Source of the DNA: a virus
Length of the DNA: 51,609 bases
Strand: one strand, 5' to 3'
Virus record (IMG/VR): IMGVR_UViG_3300046501_000197
Location: 1 to 51,609 of that record
Under the pieces are notes generated by a model that ran no database searches, was not told the origin of the DNA, and saw only the letters and a list, made by a program, of their open reading frames with translations. The position numbers were made by a program, and so were the translations under genes. Positions 38,812 to 47,007 of this stretch are shown here, piece by piece (position 1 is the stretch's first letter; each line of letters begins with the position of its first letter).

Positions 38812-39327
38812 ATGGCCTATATTTTCCACAACACCAACATCGGCCATCCGCCGATTGCAGCGCATCTGCCGGCCTCCCAGGGCGCCGGCCGGTCCACCCC
38901 CGGTCCGTGGCTTGGTGACATCGCCACTGCCCAGGACCCAGTCTACGGCACTGGCGAATTCATCTACCTCAAGGGCGTTACCGGAACGCTCGTCGGATCG
39001 TGGGTCACCTACAATTCCGACGACAATTCGACGACGCTGCTCGCGGCAAATGCAATCGGGCCAGTCGCCGTCGCTATGGCGGCGACGATCGCCAACGAAT
39101 ACGGCTGGTACCAGATTCAGGGCAAGGCCATCGGTCTGGCCCTCGCTGGCTTCCTCGACGACGCCAACGTCTACGCGACGGCCACGGCCGGCAGCGTCGA
39201 CGATGCGGTTGTCGCGGGCGACCGGGTGAAGGGTGCCAAGGGCGCTTCGGCGGTTGGTACGCCCTCCGCCGGTCTGGCTGAGTTCGAGATCGCTCGCCCC
39301 TACATGGATGACGCCGTAGCGGCTTAA
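38812..39327 (+). CDS. Head decoration-type protein
   Basis: 171 residues, Gly/Ala-rich beta pattern (GTGEFIYLKGVTGTLVGSWVTYNSDDNSTTLLAANAIGPVAVAMAATIANEYGWYQIQGKA). Small beta proteins with a GTGEF..L and GxxWQIQG-like motif immediately after the capsid gene are usually decoration or stabilisation proteins. A terminator follows. Confidence 0.65.
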   Translation: MAYIFHNTNIGHPPIAAHLPASQGAGRSTPGPWLGDIATAQDPVYGTGEFIYLKGVTGTLVGSWVTYNSDDNSTTLLAANAIGPVAVAMAATIANEYGWYQIQGKAIGLALAGFLDDANVYATATAGSVDDAVVAGDRVKGAKGASAVGTPSAGLAEFEIARPYMDDAVAA

Positions 39328-39347
39328 AGCCAGCCTCAAAATTGATG

Positions 39348-39374
39348 AAGGCGGTCTTTGGGGGCCGCCTTTTT
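39348..39374 (+). terminator. Terminator after the capsid genes
   Basis: AAGGCGG and CCGCCTT form a 7-bp stem with a 10-nt loop, and a run of T residues follows. It likely lowers expression of later genes relative to capsid. Confidence 0.75.
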
Positions 39375-39403
39375 CTATGCACCCTTTCAGAAAGGAAACT
39401 CAG

Positions 39404-40219
39404 ATGGCCGAGGCCGACAATCTCATCGTTCCGGTGTTCAAGACACACGTCACGCAAAACGAATACGAATCCAAGCAGAAGGGCAGGCCGATCTTCGACG
39501 AACAGGAAGTTGTCGAAATCCGCATGGCCGCCAACAAGGAGACCGTCGGCGTGTTCCCAGCCCACGAGGTGTGGAAGATCGTCGACCGGCCGGATGGCAC
39601 GCGCGAACCCACGACATATGCGATGCGTTGGCCGGAACAATACCGCAGGTTCAAGGCGAACGAAGCGCAGGAACAGGCAGGCACTCCACTATCGGAAGCT
39701 CCGTTCCTGACCCAGGCGAAGCGCATGGAACTGAAGGCGCTCAACATCCACACCGTGGACACACTTGCTGCGCTCGACGGCCAGCCCCTCAAGATGCTTG
39801 GCATCGGCGGGCGGGACATGAAGGAGCAGGCGAAGGCCTATCTCGAAAAGGCATCAGACAGCGCCGTCGAGACGCGCCTTGCCTCGGAAAACGTGGCTCT
39901 GCGACAGCAGCTCGACGACATGCAAGCGCAGATCAACGCGATGAACAAGAAGGCCAGCAATAAAAAGGCCGAACCGGACGACGAACCGGCGGCGGACGCT
40001 CCCGAAGGCGATGATGAGGACCAGGAAGTCGACGAGACGGAGCAGGAGTTAGAAACCAAGCCGTCGCCGTTCGACGACTGGGAAGACGACGACATCAAGC
40101 TCTGGATCAAGGAAGAGACCGGCGATCGTCCCAAGGGCAATCCCAATCACCAGACCCTTGTCCGCATGGCTGACGAGATCAATGACGACCTCGCCAAGAA
40201 AGCGGCGGGAGCTGAGTAA
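39404..40219 (+). CDS. Head-region protein with a C-terminal LEM/HeH-like domain
   Basis: 271 residues from the ATG with an AAGGAA site. N-terminal beta region (LIVPVFKTHVTQNEYESKQKGRPIFDEQEVVEIRMAAN), a helix-hairpin-like middle (LKALNIHTVDTLAALDGQ, MLGIGGRDMKEQAKAYLEKA), a coiled coil, an acidic spacer and a final DDDIKLWIKEETGDRPKGNPNHQTLVRMADEIN motif resembling HeH/LEM domains. It may bind DNA or link head parts. The longer frame starting 9 codons earlier is less likely. Confidence 0.6.
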   Translation: MAEADNLIVPVFKTHVTQNEYESKQKGRPIFDEQEVVEIRMAANKETVGVFPAHEVWKIVDRPDGTREPTTYAMRWPEQYRRFKANEAQEQAGTPLSEAPFLTQAKRMELKALNIHTVDTLAALDGQPLKMLGIGGRDMKEQAKAYLEKASDSAVETRLASENVALRQQLDDMQAQINAMNKKASNKKAEPDDEPAADAPEGDDEDQEVDETEQELETKPSPFDDWEDDDIKLWIKEETGDRPKGNPNHQTLVRMADEINDDLAKKAAGAE

Positions 40220-40921
40220 ATGGCGATCCTCGACGTCTTCCAGCAAGTGGCGCCGGTCATCGGCTTGACGATCCCCACAGCCGTGATGGGCTCGACGGAA
40301 CGCGAGCATATTGAACTGGCGGCACTTGCGAACGAAATGGCGGCGAGGATTGCTTTCGACCAGAACTATGACTGGTCGATCCTGAAACGGCTTGCCACGC
40401 TGACCGGTGACGGTGTGGCGGAAGCATTCGACATGCCAGCGGACTATCGGCGGATGCTGAAGAAGGCGCGCCTGTGGCCGTCGTCCTCGCCTTACTCCAT
40501 CCTGACGCATTATCCCGACACTGATCAGTGGCTCGGCATGCAGGTTCAGAATTTTCAACCCGTGCTCGGCGGATGGACGATCATCGGCAGTCAGATCATG
40601 ATCCATCCCTTGGTCGATAATGCCGCGACCGTGAAATTCTACTATCTCCACAACCAGATCGTCCGAAAAGCGGATAATACAGCCCAGACGGCGTTCATGG
40701 CCGATACGGACAAATATGTCCTTGATGAGCGCATGTTGAAGCTCGGCATTATCTGGCAGTGGAAGGCGAATAAGGGTCAGCAATACGCTGAGGACCTGTC
40801 CAACTTCGAAGACGCGCTCGCCGAACGCATCGGATCTGACAAGGGGTCCACGAGTATTGTCGTCGGCCGTCAACGTTTCGGCGCTGGAAATTACGCTTTC
40901 CCCGGGTCAATTATCCCATGA
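40220..40921 (+). CDS. Head-tail adaptor protein
   Basis: 233 residues. IELAALANEMAARIAFDQNYDWSILKRLATLTGDG is the typical N-terminal helix bundle of podovirus adaptor proteins (P22 gp4-type position). A beta part follows (GWTIIGSQIMIHPLVDNAATVKFYYLHNQIV). The end is coupled to the next gene. It should sit under the portal and connect it to the tail nozzle. Confidence 0.7.
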   Translation: MAILDVFQQVAPVIGLTIPTAVMGSTEREHIELAALANEMAARIAFDQNYDWSILKRLATLTGDGVAEAFDMPADYRRMLKKARLWPSSSPYSILTHYPDTDQWLGMQVQNFQPVLGGWTIIGSQIMIHPLVDNAATVKFYYLHNQIVRKADNTAQTAFMADTDKYVLDERMLKLGIIWQWKANKGQQYAEDLSNFEDALAERIGSDKGSTSIVVGRQRFGAGNYAFPGSIIP

Positions 40922-42516
40922 GACAGGGTTTCCGACGCATTGCCGTCGCCGGTCAGGCTCGGCAGCAGATGCAGACGCAGACGTTTCCTGCGCCGACGCG
41001 CGGGTGGATCACGAACGAGAATTTGATGCTGGCGACGCCCGGAGGCGCCGCGCGGCTCGAGAACTGGTTTCCGACACAAAGGGGTATCCGGCTGCGTGGA
41101 GGAACCGTCCGGCGCGCCACCATCGGAACCGGCCCCGTTGTCAGCCTGTTCAGTTATCAGGCTGGTTCTATCCGGAGGTTGTTTGCTACCAGCGCAACTC
41201 AGCTTTTCGACGTCACCAGCGTGGCAAGCCCAACGGTTCCACCTGCGGCCACAATTTCGGGTCTGACGAGCGGGTATTTCTCAACCACGCATATGACCAA
41301 CGCCAACGGCGACGTTTTCCTCTATGCCGTAAACGGTACCGACGAACCGCGGACATTCAACGGCACGACGTGGCAGGCCATGAACGGCTCGTCCACACCA
41401 ACGCTCACCGGTGCAGCCGGACTGTCTTCGGTTTGGAAGCATCGGCGTCGGCTGTTCTTCACGCAGTCCGGTACAATGACCGCCTGGTATTTGGCCATCA
41501 ACGCCATAGGCGGCGCTCTACAGATGTTGCCGCTTGCCGGAGTATTTCAGCGCGGCGGCTCGCTTTTGTTCGGCGGCACATGGTCGATCGATGCCGGCGA
41601 CGGCATTGACGACAAGTGCGTGTTCGTCACAACCGAAGGAGAGGTAGCCGTTTTCCAGGGTGGCGACCCGAGCAGCATCAATGACTGGCAAATTGTCGGC
41701 CGGTACGACATTTCCAAGCCGCTCGGGAAAAACGGGTTCCTGTCCGTTGGCGGCGACCTGCTCATTGAGACTGTGGACGGCATCGTTCCTATCTCGACCG
41801 CAATCAACAAGGATGCGGCGGCACTCAGCCTTTCGGCCGTCAGCGTGGCGATCGAGCCGGAATGGCGGCGAGAAGTCAGCGCTCGAAATTCTCTTCCATG
41901 GGAAATCGAGAAATGGAACGCCGGGAGCATGATGATTGTCGCTCTGCCTGCCACGGTTGGGCAGGAGAAGGCGTGTTTTATCGCCAACCTTCAAACGGGG
42001 GCTTGGGCGAAGTTTATCAATTGGGACGCGCGATGCCTCGCCATCTTCAACGAGGGGGCCTATTTCGGAACCTCGGACGGCAAGATTATGCAGGCTGAGA
42101 TCGGTGGTACTGACGACGGCGTTCCGATTGTCCACACCGCAGTTATGAGTTTTGACCACCTCGGCTCGCCCGGTTTTGAAAAACAGGTCCATATGGGGCG
42201 CACGCGATTTCTGGCGAGCCAGGCATTCGATGCGCGCCTGTCCGTTTCCACCGACTACGAAATTCAATTACCTGCACGGCCCAATACGGGCGCGGTCGCT
42301 ACCGTTCCCGGCCTTTGGGATGTTGGTCTTTGGGATGTTGCTGTCTGGGACGACCAGTCCGGCATTAAGTCGGTCACAGCCAAGTGGTCCTCGATAGGGC
42401 TTACCGGGGCGGCAATAGCGCCTCAGGTCCAAGTGACAACCGACGGGCCGAATACGCCCGACGCTGAGTTGCTCGGCATCGACATGACATTTGAGACCGG
42501 ACAAATCGTCATATGA
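40918..42516 (+). CDS. Tail nozzle/DNA-stabilisation-type protein (P22 gp10-like position)
   Basis: 532 residues. TFPAPTRGWITNENLMLATPGGAARLENWFPTQRGIRLRGG is a characteristic start of this podovirus family ('WITN.N', 'A..LENWFP...G...R.G'). The long beta-rich remainder with repeated Val/Gly/Thr strands fits a propeller-type nozzle. It would close the tail and hold the packaged DNA. ATGA overlaps link it to the adaptor and the following gene. Confidence 0.75.
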   Translation: MRQGFRRIAVAGQARQQMQTQTFPAPTRGWITNENLMLATPGGAARLENWFPTQRGIRLRGGTVRRATIGTGPVVSLFSYQAGSIRRLFATSATQLFDVTSVASPTVPPAATISGLTSGYFSTTHMTNANGDVFLYAVNGTDEPRTFNGTTWQAMNGSSTPTLTGAAGLSSVWKHRRRLFFTQSGTMTAWYLAINAIGGALQMLPLAGVFQRGGSLLFGGTWSIDAGDGIDDKCVFVTTEGEVAVFQGGDPSSINDWQIVGRYDISKPLGKNGFLSVGGDLLIETVDGIVPISTAINKDAAALSLSAVSVAIEPEWRREVSARNSLPWEIEKWNAGSMMIVALPATVGQEKACFIANLQTGAWAKFINWDARCLAIFNEGAYFGTSDGKIMQAEIGGTDDGVPIVHTAVMSFDHLGSPGFEKQVHMGRTRFLASQAFDARLSVSTDYEIQLPARPNTGAVATVPGLWDVGLWDVAVWDDQSGIKSVTAKWSSIGLTGAAIAPQVQVTTDGPNTPDAELLGIDMTFETGQIVI

Positions 42517-42977
42517 TCGACGTGCTGTGGGGTGGAAGTAAACTCAGTCCTGAATTGCATGCGGCTGCTGTGGCATTCGTTGATAGCGAGATTGGGAACG
42601 GTCTGGGCTTCGGAAATTGCAAAACCATGTCTGTTTTTGAAGACGGGGATCTGCTCGGGGCAGCCGTGTTCCACAATTGGGAGCCCCAGGCAGGAGTGAT
42701 CGAGATCAGCGCTGCTGCAACCGACAGGAGGTGGCTCTCCCGTCCAGTGCTGCAATCAATGTTTGCATATCCTTTCGAAAGCGTTGGCTGCCAGATGGTG
42801 GTCATGCGGGTCTCGCCGTTCAACACCAACGGCCATAACCGCGGCATTTGCCGCATGCTGGAAGCATTCGGCTTCACCAAATTCGTCATCCCGCGCCTTC
42901 GAGGGCGCCATGAGGATGGTCTGATCTTCACATTGACCGACGACGCTTGGCGTAGCGGTCGTTTCTATAGAGGATAA
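42513..42977 (+). CDS. GNAT-type acetyltransferase in the tail operon
   Basis: 154 residues. AAVFHNWEPQAGVIEISAAATDRRWLSRPVLQSMFAYPFESVGCQMVVMRVSPFNTNGHNRGICRMLEAFGFT carries the GNAT core pattern (acetyl-CoA turn near RRWLSRP, then strand-helix and an E/GFT end). Such enzymes are found between nozzle and ejection genes in many podovirus-like prophages. The target, perhaps a virion or host protein, is unknown. Confidence 0.65.
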   Translation: MIDVLWGGSKLSPELHAAAVAFVDSEIGNGLGFGNCKTMSVFEDGDLLGAAVFHNWEPQAGVIEISAAATDRRWLSRPVLQSMFAYPFESVGCQMVVMRVSPFNTNGHNRGICRMLEAFGFTKFVIPRLRGRHEDGLIFTLTDDAWRSGRFYRG

Positions 42978-42979
42978 CC

Positions 42980-44332
42980 ATGGGTAAGCCGAGCGCGCCG
43001 GAGCCTCCAGATCCGCAGGAAACTGCTGCAGCCCAGACAGCCACAAACGTCTCAACGGCGACAGCAAACAGCTATCTCGGGAATGTCAATCAAGTCACGC
43101 CCTATGGGTCGTTGACTTACACCAACGGCGCAAATCAGTTTGTCGCGGACAAGAACGGGCAGGCTCTCTATCAGTCGCCAACCGGGCGCATCTCTACCAC
43201 GAAGCCAACCGACATGAAGGGTTGGACCGCGCTCGGCACCGGGTACACGGTGCCGACTACCACGGCCACTCAGACGCTTTCGAAAGATCAGCAGCGCCTC
43301 CTGAACATCAATAACGATACTCAGGAGAGCTTGGCGCGGACCGCGAGAAGCTCGTCGGCGCGCATCGGCAACCTGTTGTCCACACCCTTCAGTCTGGGTG
43401 GAGCCCCCGCCGCGGGCGACGCAGGCGCTTTGACTGCGCCTAACTATCAGCGGTTTGCCTCCGGCCCACAGCTTCAAACGACCTACGGGCCGTCTGACAA
43501 TTACAGCAGCAATGTGAAAGAGGTGCAGGACGCGCTTATGACGCGCCTCCAGCCGTCTCTCGATAGCGACCGGCGGGCCTTGGAAACGCGACTTGCGGAG
43601 CAAGGCATCAGCTACGGCTCTCAAGCCTACAACTCTGCTATGGATGACTATAGTCGTGGAGCCAACGATCAGCGGACGTCTGTAGTCCTCAGGGCAGGCG
43701 AAGAACAGTCGCGACTTGCGGGGCTCGATTACCAGCGCGCGGGATTCGGCAACGACGCCAATCAGCAGATGTGGTCGAACGAAAACACGACCACCGGGGC
43801 GAATAATTCGCTTGAAGATCAATCTTTCAATGCCCAGCAGGCGCGCATAGACGCCCAAAACACCCAGCGCTCAAACTTCATCAACGAACAATATGCGATG
43901 CGAAACCAGCCGTTGAACGAAATCTCCGCGCTTATGTCAGGAGGGCAGGTGTCAAACCCGAACTTCGTTCCTACGCAGGGTGCTCAACTGCCGACAGTCG
44001 ATTATGCAGGGTTGGTTCAAAGCAATTATCAAAACCAAGTCGGTGCGTACAACGCGCAGATGGCGCAATCTCAGGGGCTCTTGGGCGGGCTATTTGGTCT
44101 CGGTGCGGCCGGGATCATGGCATCCGACAAGCGTGTCAAACAAGATATCACCCGAGTGGGCGAAGTTGACGGCCAAAAAATCTATCGGTTCCGTTACAAA
44201 GATGGCGGGCCGATGCAGCTCGGTGTTCTTGCTCAGGATATCGAAAAATCTGATCCGGACGCTGTCATGGAAATCGGCGGAGTCAAACACGTCGATTACG
44301 GCAAGCTCTTCCAGTTGGGGGAGGCGGCTTAA
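42980..44332 (+). CDS. Tail/ejection protein with a C-terminal S74-like chaperone segment
   Basis: 450 residues. An Asn/Ser/Gln-rich central part (LETRLAEQGISYGSQAYNSAMDDYSRGANDQRT) is typical of podovirus internal or tail needle proteins. From about residue 383 the sequence ASDKRVKQDITRVGEVDGQKIYRFRYKDGGPMQLGVLAQDIEKSDPDAV matches the intramolecular chaperone (S74) pattern SD.R.K.DI. The segment is short, so it may be a conserved tip rather than a self-cleaving domain. Likely a virion component delivered or exposed at the tail. Confidence 0.7.
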   Translation: MGKPSAPEPPDPQETAAAQTATNVSTATANSYLGNVNQVTPYGSLTYTNGANQFVADKNGQALYQSPTGRISTTKPTDMKGWTALGTGYTVPTTTATQTLSKDQQRLLNINNDTQESLARTARSSSARIGNLLSTPFSLGGAPAAGDAGALTAPNYQRFASGPQLQTTYGPSDNYSSNVKEVQDALMTRLQPSLDSDRRALETRLAEQGISYGSQAYNSAMDDYSRGANDQRTSVVLRAGEEQSRLAGLDYQRAGFGNDANQQMWSNENTTTGANNSLEDQSFNAQQARIDAQNTQRSNFINEQYAMRNQPLNEISALMSGGQVSNPNFVPTQGAQLPTVDYAGLVQSNYQNQVGAYNAQMAQSQGLLGGLFGLGAAGIMASDKRVKQDITRVGEVDGQKIYRFRYKDGGPMQLGVLAQDIEKSDPDAVMEIGGVKHVDYGKLFQLGEAA

Positions 44333-44334
44333 AA

Positions 44335-44541
44335 TTAGTCTTTCAGGTAGCCGTGGCCGGTCAGCCAATCCTTGAGGATGCGGCGGATGGCTTCTGACTG
44401 CGATGGTTTGTCAGGCTCTCCCGCCCCAAACTGCTCGACAGCCGCGATGAGATCAGGGTCCATACGCATACTGACATGCGGCTGTTTTCCTGTCGCCGGG
44501 CGACCTCGTTTTTTAGGTGTTACATTTATTGTTGACGCCAT
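44335..44541 (-). CDS. Ribbon-helix-helix regulator inside the late operon
   Basis: 68 residues, leftward. KKRGRPATGKQ is AT-hook-like, then HVSMRMDPDLIAAVEQFG and SQSEAIRRILKDWLTGHGY give the strand and two helices of an Arc/CopG-type DNA-binding protein. It stops two bases after the rightward gene ends. TTTAGGTGT occurs twice around its start (44513 and 44543), a possible autoregulatory site. It is probably an accessory (moron) regulator; no partner toxin gene is beside it. Confidence 0.7.
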   Translation of the reverse strand: MASTINVTPKKRGRPATGKQPHVSMRMDPDLIAAVEQFGAGEPDKPSQSEAIRRILKDWLTGHGYLKD

Positions 44542-44564
44542 GATTTAGGTGTGCCATAAAAGTC

Positions 44565-44600
44565 GGGCCGAAGCAAGAGTTCGTACCTCTTGCCCGGCCC
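44565..44600. repeat. Strong imperfect hairpin between diverging genes
   Basis: GGGCC and GCAAGAG pair with CTCTTGC and GGCCC around a TTCGTAC loop (12 bp, internal GAA/CC bulge). No T-run follows, so it is more likely a regulatory or mRNA-stability element shared by the leftward RHH leader and the rightward gene. Confidence 0.45.
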
Positions 44601-44632
44601 TAACCGAAACGAAGATCAGTGAGGATCATCGA

Positions 44633-44875
44633 ATGGCTGAATCACGCCATATCATAGGGCGGAATGACCATAAAGCCGGCATGGCCGCCAGGTCTGTAAT
44701 CTCCAATGCCATCACAGAAGCGGATACTAAATTCAGGGCGGTTCGTGTCCATGCCAATCTCATTGGCGAATACATGAGTGAGATGCACGGCGGCGAGTGG
44801 ATGGTTGATGTGGACCACAACGCTGGCTTCGTCTTGATCCGGCCCGCTCTTAGAAACAAACGGGAGCGTGCGTGA
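44633..44875 (+). CDS. Small protein of unknown function
   Basis: 80 residues from an ATG with a GAGGA site. ITEADTKFRAVRVHANLIGEYMSEMHGGEWMVDVDHNAGFVLIRPAL shows a helix followed by beta strands. Not recognised. Coupled to the next gene (TGATG). Confidence 0.5.
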   Translation: MAESRHIIGRNDHKAGMAARSVISNAITEADTKFRAVRVHANLIGEYMSEMHGGEWMVDVDHNAGFVLIRPALRNKRERA

Positions 44876-45240
44876 TGGACCGCCGCGCGCTTTTGAAGCT
44901 CATCCCCTTCATGACGGCAGCACCATCTGTAGCCTTGGCCGCCAAACCCCGCTCAAGCATCGCTGGCTTCCAACTCTCTGATACGCACGCCAGACCTTTT
45001 GCGGATAAGGGCGACACCGTTGACTACGATCAAGACGACCGGGAGTTGGTCTCGGGACGGGTTTACGTCACGCTGACAGATACAAAAAAGAACCTCTACA
45101 TCTGCCGCGCTCGGTTCGCCCAAGGATTCTGGTGGGCTGAGATCTTCGAGCAGGACGTCTGGTACGGGCCGATGACGCGGGACTTCTTCCAAGACCGCAT
45201 CCGAGGCCGAGTAACGGCTGTCTACAAGCCTATCAACTGA
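44875..45240 (+). CDS. Exported protein with twin-arginine-type signal
   Basis: 121 residues. MDRRALLKLIPFMTAAPSVALA is a possible Tat signal peptide (RRALLK, hydrophobic core, A-L-A cleavage). The mature part (ELVSGRVYVTLTDTKKNLYICRARFAQGFWWAEIFEQDVWYGPMTRDF) is a small beta domain. Export would fit a lysogenic-conversion product or a periplasmic helper. No family recognised. Confidence 0.55.
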   Translation: MDRRALLKLIPFMTAAPSVALAAKPRSSIAGFQLSDTHARPFADKGDTVDYDQDDRELVSGRVYVTLTDTKKNLYICRARFAQGFWWAEIFEQDVWYGPMTRDFFQDRIRGRVTAVYKPIN

Positions 45241-45291
45241 ATCACGAAATTCCTCGCTGCCAATGAGGATGTAATGCGAACGACGAGCTTC

Positions 45292-45357
45292 ATAGGCTCC
45301 GGCGTTCGTGAAAGCGAACCCCTGTGCGTTACCGGGCTTGGCAGGCCGGACGCCTAT
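45292..45357 (+). promoter_or_regulatory. Junction-like RNA fold in the leader of the next gene
   Basis: ATAGGC (45292) pairs with GCCTAT (45352), enclosing GTTCG-TGAAAG-CGAAC and a CCGG/CCGG-type stem (CCGGGCTTGGCAGGCCGG), a three-way-junction shape of 66 nt. The closing stem covers the alternative ATG at 45356 and ends 10 bases before the likely start at 45368. It could be a cis-regulatory RNA; it does not match a riboswitch that I recognise. Confidence 0.45.
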
Positions 45358-45367
45358 GGAGACTGAA

Positions 45368-46030
45368 ATGGCTACTGCATCGAAACAAGACGTGGGAATT
45401 GAACTGCCGCCGCTGGCGATCCAGTTGATGGAAGTGACGGTTCTCGGAGATTCTCCGCTGATCGTCCATGCTTGGTCCGAGAAGGCCAAGAAGGAAATGC
45501 TCGGCAAGCAGATGAAGACCGCCAAGCAGGCGAAGGAAGCGAAAGACCCCAAGGCCGATTTCGAAAGCTCGCTCTATCGTCTCGGCGATGGCTACGGCTT
45601 CCCGTCGATCGGCTTCAAGGCCGCTGCGGTGACGGCCTGCACGTCTGTCGCGGGGATCACGAAGGTTGCCGCTCGGCAGGCATTCCACATCCTCGGCGAG
45701 GACATCGACGTCAACGGCGCTTTCGAAGGCACAAAGGCCCGCGTCAACCTTGTCCGCATCCACGGTGGCGCCCCTTCGATGCGCGAAGACATGGTGCGGG
45801 TCGGCATGGGGACGGCCGATCTTCGGTATCGCGGCGAGTTCGCCGACTGGCATGCAAAGCTCTTAGTTCGCTACAACGCGAACGTGCTCAGCGAAAGCCA
45901 GATCCTGAACATCATCAACGTCGCCGGCTTCGCTGTCGGCGTCGGGGAATGGAGGCCCGAAAAGGACGGTATGTCTGGCATGTTCCATGTCGCCACGGAA
46001 GCAGAGCACAAGAAGCTGGAGGCCGCGTGA
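45368..46030 (+). CDS. Conserved-looking virion-region protein of unknown function
   Basis: 220 residues from the ATG with a GGAG site. IELPPLAIQLMEVTVLGDSPLIVHAWSEKAKKEMLGKQMK, then YGFPSIGFKAAAVTACTSVAGITKVAARQAFHILGEDIDVNGAF and a second LVRIHGGAPSMREDMVRVGMGTADLRYRGEF. It has the look of a mixed alpha/beta single-domain protein. Such genes occur near ejection genes in rhizobial phages; function unknown. Confidence 0.55.
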   Translation: MATASKQDVGIELPPLAIQLMEVTVLGDSPLIVHAWSEKAKKEMLGKQMKTAKQAKEAKDPKADFESSLYRLGDGYGFPSIGFKAAAVTACTSVAGITKVAARQAFHILGEDIDVNGAFEGTKARVNLVRIHGGAPSMREDMVRVGMGTADLRYRGEFADWHAKLLVRYNANVLSESQILNIINVAGFAVGVGEWRPEKDGMSGMFHVATEAEHKKLEAA

Positions 46031-46548
46031 TGAAGATCGCTGGCTTTGAGTTTTCCGAAGGCGCTCGATTTCAGCCGGGCGCCCAGGCCGACGCCAATCT
46101 CGTCGGCAATCACATCGAAATGCTGCGGGCGAAGTTCAAAGGCGAACTTACCCCGCAAGACATCCTCGACGATGCAAGGCACGACAATTCGCCACTCCAC
46201 TCGTTCTTCGAATGGAATGACAGCGCGGCTGCCGAGCACTACCGCCTACAACAGGCGAGAGGGCTAATTCGCAGCGTCGTGGCGATCTATACTCAGCCGG
46301 ATAAGCCCGCCGTTCGTGCCAGAGCTTATGTCCACATAAATGAGCCCTCGGCGCCTCACTACCGCGAAACATCGCATGCCATGTCACAGACTAAGACGCG
46401 CAAGATGGTGCTCGATCGGGCATGGAATGAACTGAAAGCCTGGAAATCTCGATACAAAGACCTTGAAGAGTTCTCGGCGCTGGTCGGGATTATTGAAACG
46501 ATAGACGCGGACTTCCCGCGTTCATTGAAGAAGATCGGCAAGAACTAA
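46030..46548 (+). CDS. Phage protein of unknown function
   Basis: 172 residues from an ATG one base into the previous stop (TGATG). FQPGAQADANLVGNHIEMLRAKFKGELTPQDILDDARHDNSPLHSFFEWNDSAAAEHYRLQQARGLIRSVV resembles a segment often annotated as hypothetical and found with the preceding gene. The C-terminal part is helical and basic (ELKAWKSRYKDLEEFSALVGIIETI). Confidence 0.55.
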   Translation: MKIAGFEFSEGARFQPGAQADANLVGNHIEMLRAKFKGELTPQDILDDARHDNSPLHSFFEWNDSAAAEHYRLQQARGLIRSVVAIYTQPDKPAVRARAYVHINEPSAPHYRETSHAMSQTKTRKMVLDRAWNELKAWKSRYKDLEEFSALVGIIETIDADFPRSLKKIGKN

Positions 46549-46554
46549 GTGCGG

Positions 46555-46574
46555 AGCCGGATGCCCGTCCGGCT
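46555..46574 (+). repeat. Perfect hairpin opening the pentamer-repeat region
   Basis: AGCCGGA-TGCCCG-TCCGGCT, a 7-bp perfect stem located 6 bases after a stop codon. It has no T-run and leads straight into the repeat stretch, so it is probably part of that element. Confidence 0.5.
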
Positions 46575-46591
46575 GGCAGGGATCAAGGTAG

Positions 46592-46700
46592 GGCAGGCAA
46601 GGCATTGTATGGCATGATGAGGTCAGGCAAGTTCAGTTATGGCAGGCGTGTTATGTTGCGGTCAGGCGAGGCGTGGCGAGGTAAGTCTCGGCAAGCTAAG
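46592..46700 (+). repeat. Degenerate pentamer array (consensus KYRDG), about 22 units
   Basis: Split in fives, the stretch reads GCAAG, GCATT, GTATG, GCATG, ATGAG, GTCAG, GCAAG, TTCAG, TTATG, then after a one-base slip GCGTG, TTATG, TTGCG, GTCAG, GCGAG, GCGTG, GCGAG, GTAAG, TCTCG, GCAAG, CTAAG. Position five is G in nearly every unit and position two is mostly C or T. There is no ORF with a protein-like product, and a five-base period is not codon-related. Sequence varies but period is kept, so something selects the spacing. Confidence 0.65.
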
Positions 46701-46711
46701 CAGACAAGAAG

Positions 46712-46739
46712 GGCGGTTCTCTCGGGAGCCGCCTTTTTT
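46712..46739 (+). terminator. Terminator closing the pentamer-repeat transcript
   Basis: GGCGGTTCT and GGGAGCCGCC pair as a 9-bp stem with two wobbles, followed by six T residues. The array therefore lies in the 3' untranslated end of the upstream transcript or in a small separate RNA. Confidence 0.75.
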
Positions 46740-46758
46740 CATGAATTGGAGAAATTGA

Positions 46759-47007
46759 ATGGTGTCCTTCAACATCCCGGCGAATGAGACGCCCGAGCAG
46801 GCGCAACTGCGCATGCGCGCTGATCAAATGCGGGTTGCTGCCAGCCATCCGACAGACATGGCGAGCGGGATTGACGCGGTGACGCAGGCTCTGATGCTCC
46901 GCCAGAGGCAACAGCAGGCGCTTTTCCCTGCCACACCTGGCGGGGAAAAGCCGTCCATGATGACTGGTTTCAAAAACATGTTTGGGCTCGGCGGAGGGCT
47001 TTACTAA
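46759..47007 (+). CDS. Small virion-region protein before the ejection lysozyme
   Basis: 82 residues with a GGAG site. An N-terminal helix (ETPEQAQLRMRADQMRVAAS), an Ala/Gln-rich helix (AVTQALMLRQRQQQALFPATPGG) and a Gly/Phe-rich end (FKNMFGLGGGLY). It overlaps the next gene by one base. Probably a small internal virion protein, by position. Confidence 0.5.
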   Translation: MVSFNIPANETPEQAQLRMRADQMRVAASHPTDMASGIDAVTQALMLRQRQQQALFPATPGGEKPSMMTGFKNMFGLGGGLY

